64,000 nucleotides of DNA from Nissolia schottii. Lineage: Eukaryota > Streptophyta > Magnoliopsida > Fabales > Fabaceae. The notes under the pieces were generated by a model. It was not told where the DNA came from. It searched no databases and saw only the letters and a program-made list of their open reading frames with translations. The stretch covers positions 132,306 to 196,305 of the forward strand of contig QANU01110351.1 in NCBI GenBank assembly GCA_003254905.1, read 5' to 3'. Each line of letters opens with the position of its first letter. Position 1 is the stretch's first letter. The position numbers and the translations under genes were made by a program. Positions 49,791-59,778 of the stretch are shown piece after piece.

Positions 49791-52194
49791 ACCTTGGACC
49801 TCCATAATGAAATTGCCAGAAACCCCATAACATTATTCCAACATTTAAACACCACATAACACATGCAAGCATCATCCATCAACAAATATTGCATAATATG
49901 TTATATGTTCACCAAAATCAAAAAAATGCTTGCATGCAACACAAACACACACATGCATCATACATAGATTACCAAGTAGTGATCAAACTAGAGATTGCCC
50001 ATAGATTTTTAACATCCAAAATAATATATATTTACTTTCAAACAACAATCAAACACATGCATGCACATCATCAAGCATAATATACATATTTTCACATAAT
50101 CACACATTTAAGTATAGAACCACCAAGAGGTAGTTTAGGCTAGATTTACCCACTTTTGAAGATGAAAGTGTGTTCCCAAGAGTTCTTGAGAAATCCAAGT
50201 TTTGTGGCTCCTTGCTTGAAAATGAAGACTATGTGCTTTGCTTCTTGTGTTTCTTAGAGAAATTTTGGAGAAATGAAGATGAATGAGAGTGAATGAGAGA
50301 GTGCAGATTGCAGCTCAGTTTTTGGGAGGAAAATAGTGGATGAAAGTGAAGTAGAGGATGAGGAGACTTGGAGCTAAGTATGCTTAGTCTTAGGCTTTGG
50401 GGACAAGGTGAGTTTATGTGTCTTGGTTGTTCTTCAAGAGCAAAGTGATAGGAATGAAAAATGCAGGAAAATGAGAGTGGAAGAGGGGCTGTGGGTTTTG
50501 GCCAAGGAGGGGAAAATGTGAGCGAAATATGGTTGATGTTGGAGAATGAGTTAGTGGGAGTAATGATGGCTACTTTTGGCTAGGCCAATGCATGTCTATG
50601 GCTTGCCAAAGTGAACAAAAATGCAATGATGGGTCTTAGGGATAGGGCTGCAGATTTTTCCCCTTCAGACGTGCAAAATAGAGAGAAATATCTCTCCAAA
50701 ATTGTACGTGTTCGGTCGTGTTTGATCGTTAACTGTCCGGTTAAGCGCGTGTTCGCGCGCGCGAAAATTGACGATCGATCTAAAAATTATCTAAACATAA
50801 TTTAACACCAATCAAACACTAAAAATAAGAATTTGGGAGTTATCTAGGATATTCTAAATTTTTCCCCTGTAAAAAAGTGTATTTTTACGGGTACTACCAG
50901 TACGCGTGTTAATTTTCGGCAGAGACCAAAAATTGCTACGAAAATTACCAAATCAAGCAAATCACTTCCGACACAAAATTCTAATAAGGAATTTAATTTT
51001 TATCTAAGGTACTCGCATTTTCTAGGTTTATAAAATTTATTTTACGAGTGCCTTCGATACCCTTTAATTTCTGACGATGACCGAAAATCGGCCTGGATTT
51101 CGCAAAATCCCCGCGATATCAAAAAGCCATTATTTTAACTGGCATTTTTTTTTGAGGATGGATTTTATAATTTAATTTCCCAGTGACTATTAATACTGTT
51201 GTATTCAAGCGACATTTATATAATTCTCCATGATATTTAAGATAGTTTATACAATTGCGTATTGTTGTAAATATCAATATATAATAAAGTATCATACCTG
51301 TATTAGTAATGCTTGTAGCTTGTACATGTGTATATATCTAGTATTTGATGTTTCATTATATTATACTTTATATTTGTGTCTTAAGTTGATTTTTATATAC
51401 AGTATTGTTTTAATTGCTTTGGTAGGATAATAATCTTATGTACATTATTGACACTTACATATTGTTTCCATGACTTAAGATAATATGTTTTACTACTTTA
51501 TTATTCTAATAAATATTCAATAATGCATTTTACCTCTTATAACATTAATTAAATCTCCATAATAATTCTCTTAGTATTACACAAAGGTTAGGATGTGAGG
51601 TATACCTAAATTATGTTTTTTTTGTAACTTTAATAATTAACTTCATCGGTTATTTTGTGGCCGTGATTTATCATTTTATAAGAATTAATATTTATTTTAC
51701 AAACTAATTTCAGAAGCATATTGACATTAGGTACGTTAATGTTTTTAAGCATAGTGTTGTCTTTATTCTATTTGAGTGTCTTGGTACATATTAATTAATA
51801 TAATTTAGTTTCCCAATCTCAATAATTGACTTGTAAATATTAATTACGCGAAGTTCTCCTTAAGGAAAAAGTGGGATGTTACAATAAGAGCTAGAATTGA
51901 AGGAACAAGGGGAATAGGCGTAGAGTTAGAATTATGTGTCTTCTCTTATTCTGAAATGCTACTTCATTTTCCATCTTTAGTAATAGTTCACCTTTGTATA
52001 GAGTACAATTGTATTTAGTTTGCAAATTCAGCCGAAAAATGCGTAACATGTTAGAGAAGTTGCAAATTAATGCAAATTAATGATTACCAAAGCTTGCAAA
52101 AGTGATTAAAATTAATATCCAATTGTCTATCAAACACGATGTATGGGGTTTTGTTTTTGGTGTCCAACTGCAATACCTATCAAAAAAATAAAAT

Positions 52195-52535
52195 GCCCTT
52201 TATGCCATTTGTTGAAAAATGTTATGTATTTCAAAAGTTCTAGTTTCACATTAGTTAGATCACAAATTTTTTAAGTGTTTATATACCTTTAGTAGTTGTT
52301 GTATTGGTAAAAAGAGTTGAGAAGGGAGTTGGGCTCGCGCGCATGAGTCCAAGTCCTTTGGGCTCTTCGAAGTGCAAATCGATGGATTTGTCCCCCCGCG
52401 CTCACGATAAAGTGCGTCTCGGTCTTTTTGCAAAATTAATTTTTGGGCTGTTGCACCTTACCTTATAAACCATATTTTTCACATGTGCACCGTCCATCTT
52501 TAAATTCTACCAACCATGAACGGAATATATGTTGT
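52195..52535 (-). repeat. Right arm of the 340-bp inverted repeat inside the CACTA
   Basis: Inverse partner of 46155-46505: TTATGCCATTTGTTGAAAAA at one end and CTTTAAATTCTACCAACCAT at the other. Between the arms, excluding the solo LTR, there are only about 330 bp. Before the LTR arrived the pair would have formed a large hairpin. Confidence 0.8.
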
Positions 52536-53106
52536 CCACCATATAACATATAAATATTTCATTAAATAGTTAAATATTTAGTATTAATAAACTAAATAAA
52601 TATTTAATTAGTTGTTAAATACAAATTTTTATATATTTATAAATTACAAAAATTGATTGAAATTTTTTATTGATATGATTATAGTAATTTATTAAAACAA
52701 ATAATACAAAATTAATTACAATTTTTTAAAAAAAAAATTTAATTATTACCGTCGGATATATCAGACGGTAAAGGACTAAAATACTAATATACTTACCGTC
52801 GGTGTTGACCGACGGTGGTATACCGTGTGCCCGCATCCGACGGTAAAATGATTACCATCGACCACTTTACCGTGTGCCTGCATCTGACGATAATCCCGAT
52901 GGTGACGAAAATAACCGACGGTAATGTCGACGGTAATGAGTTGTTTTCTTGTAGTGGTTGTGCTCCTCCATCGTGCTTCGTCGCCGCTTGTGCTCCATCG
53001 TGCTCCGTCGCTGATCCATCGTATATATTTCATCCTTTGCTCAAAGATCATTCCCACCACGGTGTGTGGCTTCTGCATCTCTATCTGTGCTTTAGTATTC
53101 TAAATT

Positions 53107-53286
53107 GAAGACATCATCGTCACATACTCGCTTCCTGTGCTCAGTACTATCGGACTCGCTGGTATCTTCAGTGTTTATGTTATTATGTGTGTCATCTCCT
53201 GGATATTTGTGTTCTTGAAGGTTCCAGAAACCAAGGGCATGCCCCTCGAAGTCATCACTGAATTCTTTGCTATCGACTCGAAGTAG
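53107..53286 (+). pseudogene. Captured C-terminal exon of a tonoplast sugar transporter (TST/TMT)
   Basis: One open frame of about 59 codons ends at TAG 53284-53286. It reads DIIVTYSLPVL, then IGLAGIFSVYV, CVISWIFVFLKVPETKGM and PLEVITEFFA. This is the end of the last membrane helix and the PETKGxxLE motif of sugar porters; KVPETKGMPLEVITEFF is characteristic of the vacuolar-membrane TST/TMT transporters. The rest of the gene is missing, and an in-frame stop lies just upstream at 53101-53103. It ends in DSK where the intact proteins I recall continue with GAKQ or GARQ. It lies inside the TIR element, just right of the CACTA insertion, and its beginning is also present in the 694-bp relative. 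It is a transposon-captured fragment, probably with some 3' UTR to about 53400. Confidence 0.85.
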
Positions 53287-53668
53287 ACTACTTCTGTCAA
53301 GAATGAGTGACATTGTTCTTTATATACATTTACTGTGTTGGTTGCTCAACACACCGCCTCTCTCTTGTGTTGATAAATTTTGCTTGTCATTAAGTTTATG
53401 TGGAGGATGATATGTTCTAGTTCAAACATATGTATTATGTATGAATTGAACTTAGAACTCATATATTTCATCTTTATTTGTGCTTTGTTATGGAGTTAAA
53501 ATTATCTATAAATTTCAAGTTTTATTAAATATATTTTTGTAGCATAATAGTCTTTTTAAAATATTTTTTTAATAATAGGTAAACTCGTACAGGTTTACGA
53601 TCCGAGTTTACAGAGGATCAACGAGTTTACTTAAACTCTCGAGTTTGATAACCTTGCATAGTGGCTTA

Positions 53669-54589
53669 TACTATACATATGCATATATTAACTGTACCGT
53701 ACCAAAAAATGTGATGTACATGAAACATCGTTGGATAATATATTAGTCATGCAAGATCCTTGCGTTAAGCTAACGAAATAGTGGATTAATTAAATCAAAT
53801 CAAACTCATTTAAGCAAAAACCATATAATTTAATTATCTCTTGGCACATTACAAGTAGATGAAATGACTTTGACGTATAATGCATGCAAACGAATTGTAA
53901 GATCTAATTCAATAGCCGGGAATAATTAAAGTTTTGATGGGGATAGTGACTGCGAAGTTAACAATGATATTCCAACCAATGGATAAATTTGAGAAAAATG
54001 GAAATTATTTAATTAATTAGTGGTTACTCATAAATATATGCACCATGATACAGATGTTGAAATTTGTAGCATATTCTAAATTTTTTCCTCAATAGTATAG
54101 TAGCCATGCATTTGATGGAATCATTTATATCACACAAAGAAAGTCACCATCTAGCATTCTCTCTATCTCACTGAATGTTCTATTCATTTAGGTTTACCCA
54201 TTGAATTTTTGAAGATGGTTTTGAACGTCGAATATTATTTTTTTCTCAAGTGGGTTGGAAAATCACTATCGAAGATTGAAACATATAGCTACCTATATCT
54301 ATATCTATATATATATACACACACTATATAATATTGGAAAACATTTCTACATGCACGTATATACGTATAGTTTCTTTTGTTATTGATGTTGATTGAGAAT
54401 TATAAGAGATTGAGAAAGAGATACATATCAATTTTGGTAGCTAAGGAACTGAGCATTCATTTGCCAATATATATGATGTGAGTCTCTGAATTAGTGAATG
54501 AGAATAACTAAGAATGCATTTTCATTTAGAGAGAGCGACAATGTGGAACTAATTTATAGAATAGATACATAGATAAGGATAAATTAAAA
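53669..54589. other. Intergenic, no gene seen
   Basis: AT-rich spacer with a short (TATATC)n/(TA)n run near 54295-54320. Nothing coding or transposon-like was recognised. Confidence 0.4.
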
Positions 54590-54624
54590 AGTAGTGTAAA
54601 ACTCTCTTTTTAATATTATAGTTA

Positions 54625-54880
54625 TACTTTATTAATCACTTTGGTCCTTTCGTACTTTAAAAATTATTCAATTTAGTCATTTATTTTTAAAAATAAGTCA
54701 ATTTAATCAATTTTTTATATTTAATCACATTTGAATGATAATATTATCTACATTTGAAAAGCGCAATTAAATGTAAAAGAAATAAATTAAATTGATTCAT
54801 TTTAAAAAATAAAAGACTAAATTGAATGTTTTAAAAAATGCGATAGTAAAATGATTATTGAATATAATTTTTTTAAAAAA
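54625..54880. repeat. MITE-like inverted repeat
   Basis: TTCAATTTAGTCATTTATTTTT and AAGTCAATTTAATCAATTTTT in the left arm are mirrored by AAAATAAAAGACTAAATTGAA and AATTAAATTGATTCATTTT in the right arm, with the centre near 54755. It could fold into a hairpin of about 110-bp arms. It has no coding content. The ends are not exact. Confidence 0.6.
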
Positions 54881-55023
54881 AAGAATTTTACCCTAAAATG
54901 TATATAGGAAGGAGGGTGAAACTTTTTGTGGAAATGATTGAAGTAGTAACCATTGTAAATACAGAGCAATTGAGTAATATTATAGCCATCATGTGATGAG
55001 TTTTAAGTTGTTATGATGAATGC

Positions 55024-56096
55024 TAGTTTTTTTACTATATTGCCCCTCTTAATAAAACACATTACGAAAATGCTCATGTTTCAAAACATATTATAAGAAT
55101 ACACATGTTTTGGTCAGCATGACATTCGTGGCCATGTGGCAAAGCCACGTCATATTTTTCAATCCGTTAGGCAAATATGACCCAAATTCGCCAATCCGCT
55201 AGGCAAATATGATCCAAATTCACCAATATGATATGCAAATGTGGGCCAAATTTGTCAGTCCGCAAGCCAAATCTCTGTTACATTCGCCAATCGGTTTGGC
55301 GAATTCAACACAAATTTGTCAACTAGTTTGGCGAATTTGCACTGGTATAGAAAAGAAAAATTTGTGGAGCCTTTATGTGATTTTACACAATTTTGTTCCC
55401 CTTGTCTTCTCTATTTAAGTATCTATCTTTATATCTCTTTTGTGTCCAATTTTTGGTAAGTTAGACTTTTAAAATGTTTATCCAATTTATATTTTAAGGT
55501 AATATTAATTATTTTTAATAACTTTGAGTGGACAAAAGTTATTAAAAAGTTTATTAAAAAGTGAACAAAGTTATTGGCACTTAACATAATTAATATTTAT
55601 AAATTGGATAATTAATATTACCTTAAAATATAAATTGGATAAATATTTTAAAATTTTAACTTAACAAAATTTGGACACAAAAAGCATATGAAGATAGATA
55701 CTTAAATACAGAAGAGAAGGGGCACAAAATTGTGTAAAATCGTATAAAGGCTCCATAAATTTTTTTTTCCATACGAGTGCAAATTCACCAAATCGGTTGG
55801 CGAATTTGTGTTGAATTCGCCAAACCGATTGGCAAGTGTAACAGAGATTTGGTTTGCTGGTTGGCGAATTTGGGTCATATTTGCCTATCGGATTGGCGAA
55901 TTTAGGTCATATTTGTCTAGTGGATTGGAGAATTTGCGCCATATTCGCCTAGCAGATTGGTGAGTATGACGTGGCTTCGCCACGTAGCCACGAATGTCAT
56001 ACTGGCCAAAATAGGTGTATTCTTGTAATATGTTTTAAAATAGGAACATTTTAATAATATGTTTTATTAAGAGTGACAATATAGTAAAAATACCTC
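55024..56096. mobile_element. Foldback MULE, 1073 bp, 9-bp target duplication
   Basis: GATGAATGC is duplicated exactly at 55015-55023 and 56097-56105. The element is nearly one long inverted repeat. The left arm starts TAGTTTTTTTACTATATTGC and the inverted right arm GAGGTATTTTTACTATATTG. They remain alignable for about 500 bp each, through GGTTTGGCGAATT-type motifs, CTTAAGTA..ATCTT and TTTGTGTCCAA, down to an AT-rich centre near 55540-55580. Within the arms a word of the type GGCGAATTTGGGTCATATTT is repeated several times. No gene is present. The size of the duplication argues for the Mutator superfamily. The terminal sequences differ from the other two MULE groups in this window, so it is a third family. 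Confidence 0.85.
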
Positions 56097-56105
56097 GATG
56101 AATGC

Positions 56106-57890
56106 CTTTGTCGAATAGTTTAATCATTTCGAAAAAATAATTCTTGATACGCTTTATATGCATACCTATTATTATGATCACCGTGTATGTTCAAATTATT
56201 TTCCATTAAAGGAACTGCTAGCATCCACCCAAATTATTTTCCATTAAAGGAACTGCTAGCATGAACTGCTAGCATCCACCCACCACAAGTACTGGCACTA
56301 ATTAATTAAGTTGAATATTACCATTATTATGGTCTGTCACTGAAGGTCTTGTTGGGTGTTATGCATATATATAATTAAACACATGCGCAAACATCACAAT
56401 AAATACTATTTAGACTTTTCTTGCGGACAGGATCTTACAAATTTTGTTAGTTCACTAAATTCATAGCTCATTTACATTATTATTCTTTCCAAATTATGTG
56501 TGGCTTTAATTGAATGCACGAGTTTAAAAAATTTAAAGTTAAGAATAATTTAAAAGGTAATTTTACTTAATTATTTATATTTATGTACTCCATAATAAAG
56601 AGAAAATAAATAACCTTTTTGTGTGAATGAATTTGTGAGAAATGTAGTATATAGAAAATCAAATATCCAAGAGTGCAAAAAATAAATAGATAAAGGTAGA
56701 AGGGCACACAACAATTTTTTATGTTGAAATTCCTCAAAGAGATGAATAAAAAATCATGGGACCAATTTCAAAAAATATTTTGCTATAAAAATATCAATGA
56801 GTATAGTGAAAGAGTTTTATAAAAAAAATTTTAATGATGAAAGTCTATTCACTATTTAAAGAGTAAATAAATATCAAAATAACAATGCTCAAATATCCGC
56901 ATAGTCCATCCAAACATGAGAGAAAAATATTCTGAATATGCCGAATTGATGCTAAAAAATTCCGGATCAAGTGGCTAAAGTTTCACAGAAAAACAGAGTA
57001 AAAACGAATATTCAACAAATATCAGAATATCAGAACGGAGTACAACTGTACAAGTCTCTCCAAAACAAATAAAACAAATAGTAGCGCTGTTGCTTATCTG
57101 CCACATAAGCCATTAAATGGCCTCTAAATAAATACAAGCCATGTTGACTTGTTTCTCGCGCTGTAGTCATAGATTAGGAATTAGGATTGCCAATCCTAAT
57201 TGAATAAATGCTTCACCGAAAAAATCCGAGACCATCAAACTTGATGGCAAAAGTCAAATAATTTTTTTTTCTTTTCTTTTCTTTAAATAAAAAATGTGTT
57301 GATTCAATTGATGGAGCTCCAAACACAACAAACCCTTCAACATGGTTTCTTGTTTAGATCAGACCCAAATTAGAGGCAAGATTTGAACCTTGGGTGCAGC
57401 TAGAGCACGGAGGAATGGGGCTCGGAAGACACAACGGGTGGCAAAAAATAAAATAAATAAATAAAATGCCATTGCAGAAATTGTGATAAACTCTCATGCT
57501 TCTTTCCCTATCCTTTTATACTCTCAGCAAATATTCTCTTCCCAGTACAAATTCTAATTAAGTTCATCACCTAATTGCACTGTTTCATTGTCCTGCTGCT
57601 GCTTACTGTTCTTACAGTTTTATTATTGGATTGGATAATGTTACTTGCATTATAAAATTGGACAACATATAAAAATATAATATGTGAGTGTACATATAGG
57701 GTACAATAATTATGTGAATGGTATGTGTATTTAAATGTTATTGTAGTTTTATACGTTGTTCAAGTAGCACTACCCTATTGGATTTCCTTGTGCTTTTATA
57801 TTATGTGATTGTAAACATTTTTATATATTCATACTATAACATGGACAGATGAGAAAACAGAGTGAATATGAACCGAACCAATTTATTTAA
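56106..57890. other. Intergenic, with a small 38-bp tandem repeat
   Basis: No gene seen. At 56193-56282 the unit AAATTATTTTCCATTAAAGG, continuing to AACTGCTAGCATCCACCC, is repeated with a period of 38, plus a partial third copy of its end. The rest is AT-rich sequence without recognisable transposon termini. Confidence 0.5.
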
Positions 57891-58434
57891 CGGAAATGCT
57901 CCGTGTACACCTGATAACCATACACCCGTATATATGCCCCTATTTTATACAATATGAATGACAATTAATACAAAATACAATATACTTTACTTATTTAGAA
58001 ACCACGCACTCCTATGCGAGTTTTGTCAACGTAATCAATCTCGAACATGATTTTCTTAACCATATTGCAACAGAATCTGGATTCTGAGCTAAAAATCCTC
58101 CATAATCACAACAGAATCAAAAAATGTGAGCTCGTTTCAATAGATAGCATCATCAAAATCGAAAGCACTTCCATAATCAATCATCGACAATCTTAATCGA
58201 AATTTGTTGGTTATCGAAAATGGCAATGCAAGAAACCGTGGTAATTTTCTGATTTTTTTTTATTTCCATGGAGAGTTTTGTTCTTTATGTTTCTGTGAAA
58301 TTCCAGTGTACTAAAGCTTTATATGTTCTAATGCACATTCATCACTAACGTGCATATTACAGAAATAGAGTGCACAAACTTTAAATGGACTTTTGTACAA
58401 ACATTATAAGATTACGTGCACAAACATTGTTCAA

Positions 58435-59135
58435 CAAGCCACAAGTTCTGTCTTTGTTGAGGAAGAGGAGGTGCATTTTGACACATTATCAACCTTTCAA
58501 CAATTAATGCACATACATTATAAACATGTGACACAAACTTTTATTTATTCTCATGAATAAACACTAATTGATGTGATATGCACAATTCATTATGCAAAAT
58601 ATGATGTATTACAAATTGCACAAACATTATATGAGTCTGTGCACAAACATTGTTCAACAGGCCATAGGTCTGTTATTGTTGAGGAAGAAGAGGTGCGGTT
58701 GACACATTCTCAACCGTACAACAATTAGTGCACATACATTATAAACATGACACAAACTTTTATATATTATCATGAATAAACATTAGATGATGTGATACAA
58801 CCATTATGCAGAATCTGATGTATTATAGTGGTGCATAAACATTATATGGGTTTGTGCACAAACATTATTTGATGCAGTGCACAAACATTATCCAACAAGC
58901 CACAGTTTCTATTTCTTGAGGAAGAAAATTTGCATCTTGACATATTCAATGCGCATATACTATCATGAATAAACATTTGCTGATATGCATAATACTTAAC
59001 TATAGGTTTAATATTATGCAGAATTTGATGCATGACAGGTGCACAAACTTTATATGAGTTTTTGCATAAACATTATTTGATGCACTGCATAAACATTATT
59101 TGCATACAGGTCACAGGTTCAGTCGTTGTTGAGGA
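58435..59135 (+). repeat. Tandem copies of the transposase exon start
   Basis: The 5' end of the FAR1-like exon recurs several times upstream of it in decaying form, as a splice-acceptor-like stretch followed by GTTGAGGAAGAGGAGGTGC and TTTGACACATT. Copies are at about 58445, 58668, 58905 and 59118, and again at about 59485. Spacing is about 215-240 bp for the first four. Each unit also includes AACATTATATGAG, CATGAATAAACA and ATTATGCAGAATCTGATG. Serial duplication of an intron plus exon start within the element explains this. Confidence 0.75.
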
Positions 59136-59778
59136 GCAAGAGTTGCCAAAGGCTGGCATGCACTTTGACACATTGGAGGCAGTGAAAGACTTCTATGACA
59201 AGTATGCTAAGAATATTGGATTTACATGGAGGATAAGGAGTACAAAATTCAAGGAAGATAAACAAATCAAGTACCAAATTCTGTCATGTACAAGGGAAGG
59301 GTGTCGATCCTCCAAAATACCAACATTTGACAAGAATAATCCAACATCAACGGCTAAATGTGAAGTGAGGATATCTGTACCAAAGGTACAAAATGAAGAT
59401 TCTGAGTTGTNCAAACTTTATATGAGTTTTTGCACAAACATTATTTCATGCACTGCACAAACATTATTTGCATACAGGTCACGGGTTCAGTTGTTGTTGA
59501 GGAGGAAGAGGTGCCAAAGGCAAGCATGCACTTTGACACATTGGAGGCAGTGAAAGACCTCTATGACAAGTATGCTAAGAATATTGGATTTACATGGAGG
59601 ATAAGGAGTGCAAAATTCAAGGAAGATAAACAAATCAAGTACCAAATTCTGTCATGTACAAGGGAAGGGTGTCGATCCTCCAAAATACTAACATTTGACA
59701 AGAATAATCCAACATCAACGGCTAAATGTGAAGTGAGGATATCTGTACCAAAGGTACAAAATGAAGATTCTGAGTTGT
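59044..59778 (+). repeat. 367-bp direct duplication joined at a single N
   Basis: 59044-59410 and 59412-59778 repeat with offset 368, differing at roughly one base in thirty. The lone N at 59411 lies exactly at the junction: the first copy breaks off at CTGAGTTGT and the second begins CAAACTTTATATGAG. As at 47759, this is more likely two overlapping, slightly different contigs placed in series than a real duplication. However, genuine tandem units of similar content lie just upstream, so a mixture is possible. Confidence 0.8.

Larger units (their letters stand above)
46525..51883 (-). mobile_element. Solo LTR, about 5.4 kb
   Basis: On the minus strand the interval begins TGTAACATCCCAC and ends GGGTGTTTCA, giving the short inverted ends and TG..CA borders of an LTR. 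The 5-bp sequence ATAAG is duplicated exactly at 46520-46524 and 51884-51888. There is no gag-pol coding sequence, no second LTR and no primer-binding site, so it is a single LTR left by recombination. At over 5 kb it is unusually long. Very long LTRs are known in plant Ty3/Gypsy lineages such as Ogre/Tat, which is a reasonable but unproven placement. It contains a 35-bp minisatellite and a 177-bp tandem array. About 0.5 kb of its length may be an assembly duplication (see 47267-48251). Confidence 0.85.
45027..52956. mobile_element. CACTA (En/Spm-type) element, non-autonomous
   Basis: Starts CACTACTAGAAAACTGAC and ends, inverted, CACTACAAGAAAACAACTC: a 13-bp terminal repeat with one mismatch and the canonical CACTA ends. 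The flanking triplet GTT is duplicated (45024-45026 and 52957-52959), the 3-bp duplication CACTA elements make. Subterminal regions (45040-45590 and 52745-52945) hold many TTACCGTCGG motifs on both strands, the probable binding sites for the family's transposase. No transposase (TNPD) frame is present. 45600-45950 is a C-rich stretch of unknown origin with chance proline-rich frames. Without the nested LTR the element would be about 2.6 kb. It sits inside the Pack-MULE-like element. Confidence 0.92.
44680..53653 (+). mobile_element. Pack-MULE-like element with nested insertions
   Basis: The ends are inverted: GGTTATTAAAATCGCG at 44680 and, inverted at 53653, GGTTATCAAACTCGAG. In both flanks the repeat extends outward as ATGCAA. 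The subterminal parts (44690-44860 and 53575-53653) are full of AAACTCG and AAAATCG words, as in the 694-bp element at 22646-23339. The two elements align over almost their whole length in opposite orientation. Removing the CACTA insertion leaves about 1.04 kb. The right part carries the C-terminal exon of a tonoplast sugar transporter (53107-53286), so this is a gene-fragment-carrying element. No clean 9-bp target duplication is visible here. The MULE assignment therefore leans on the smaller relative. Confidence 0.75.

Noticed and set aside
49377..49807. Overlapping frames of 73-83 codons
   Set aside because: Translations of the 177-bp tandem array in the solo LTR.
52776..53313. Frames of 73-100 codons near the CACTA right end
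   Set aside because: They run through ACCGTCGG subterminal repeats or are antisense to the captured transporter exon.
58370..59105. Spaced TGCACAAACATTAT repeats as a CRISPR array
   Set aside because: Spacing is irregular, the motif occurs on both strands, and it is confined to transposon ends and introns.
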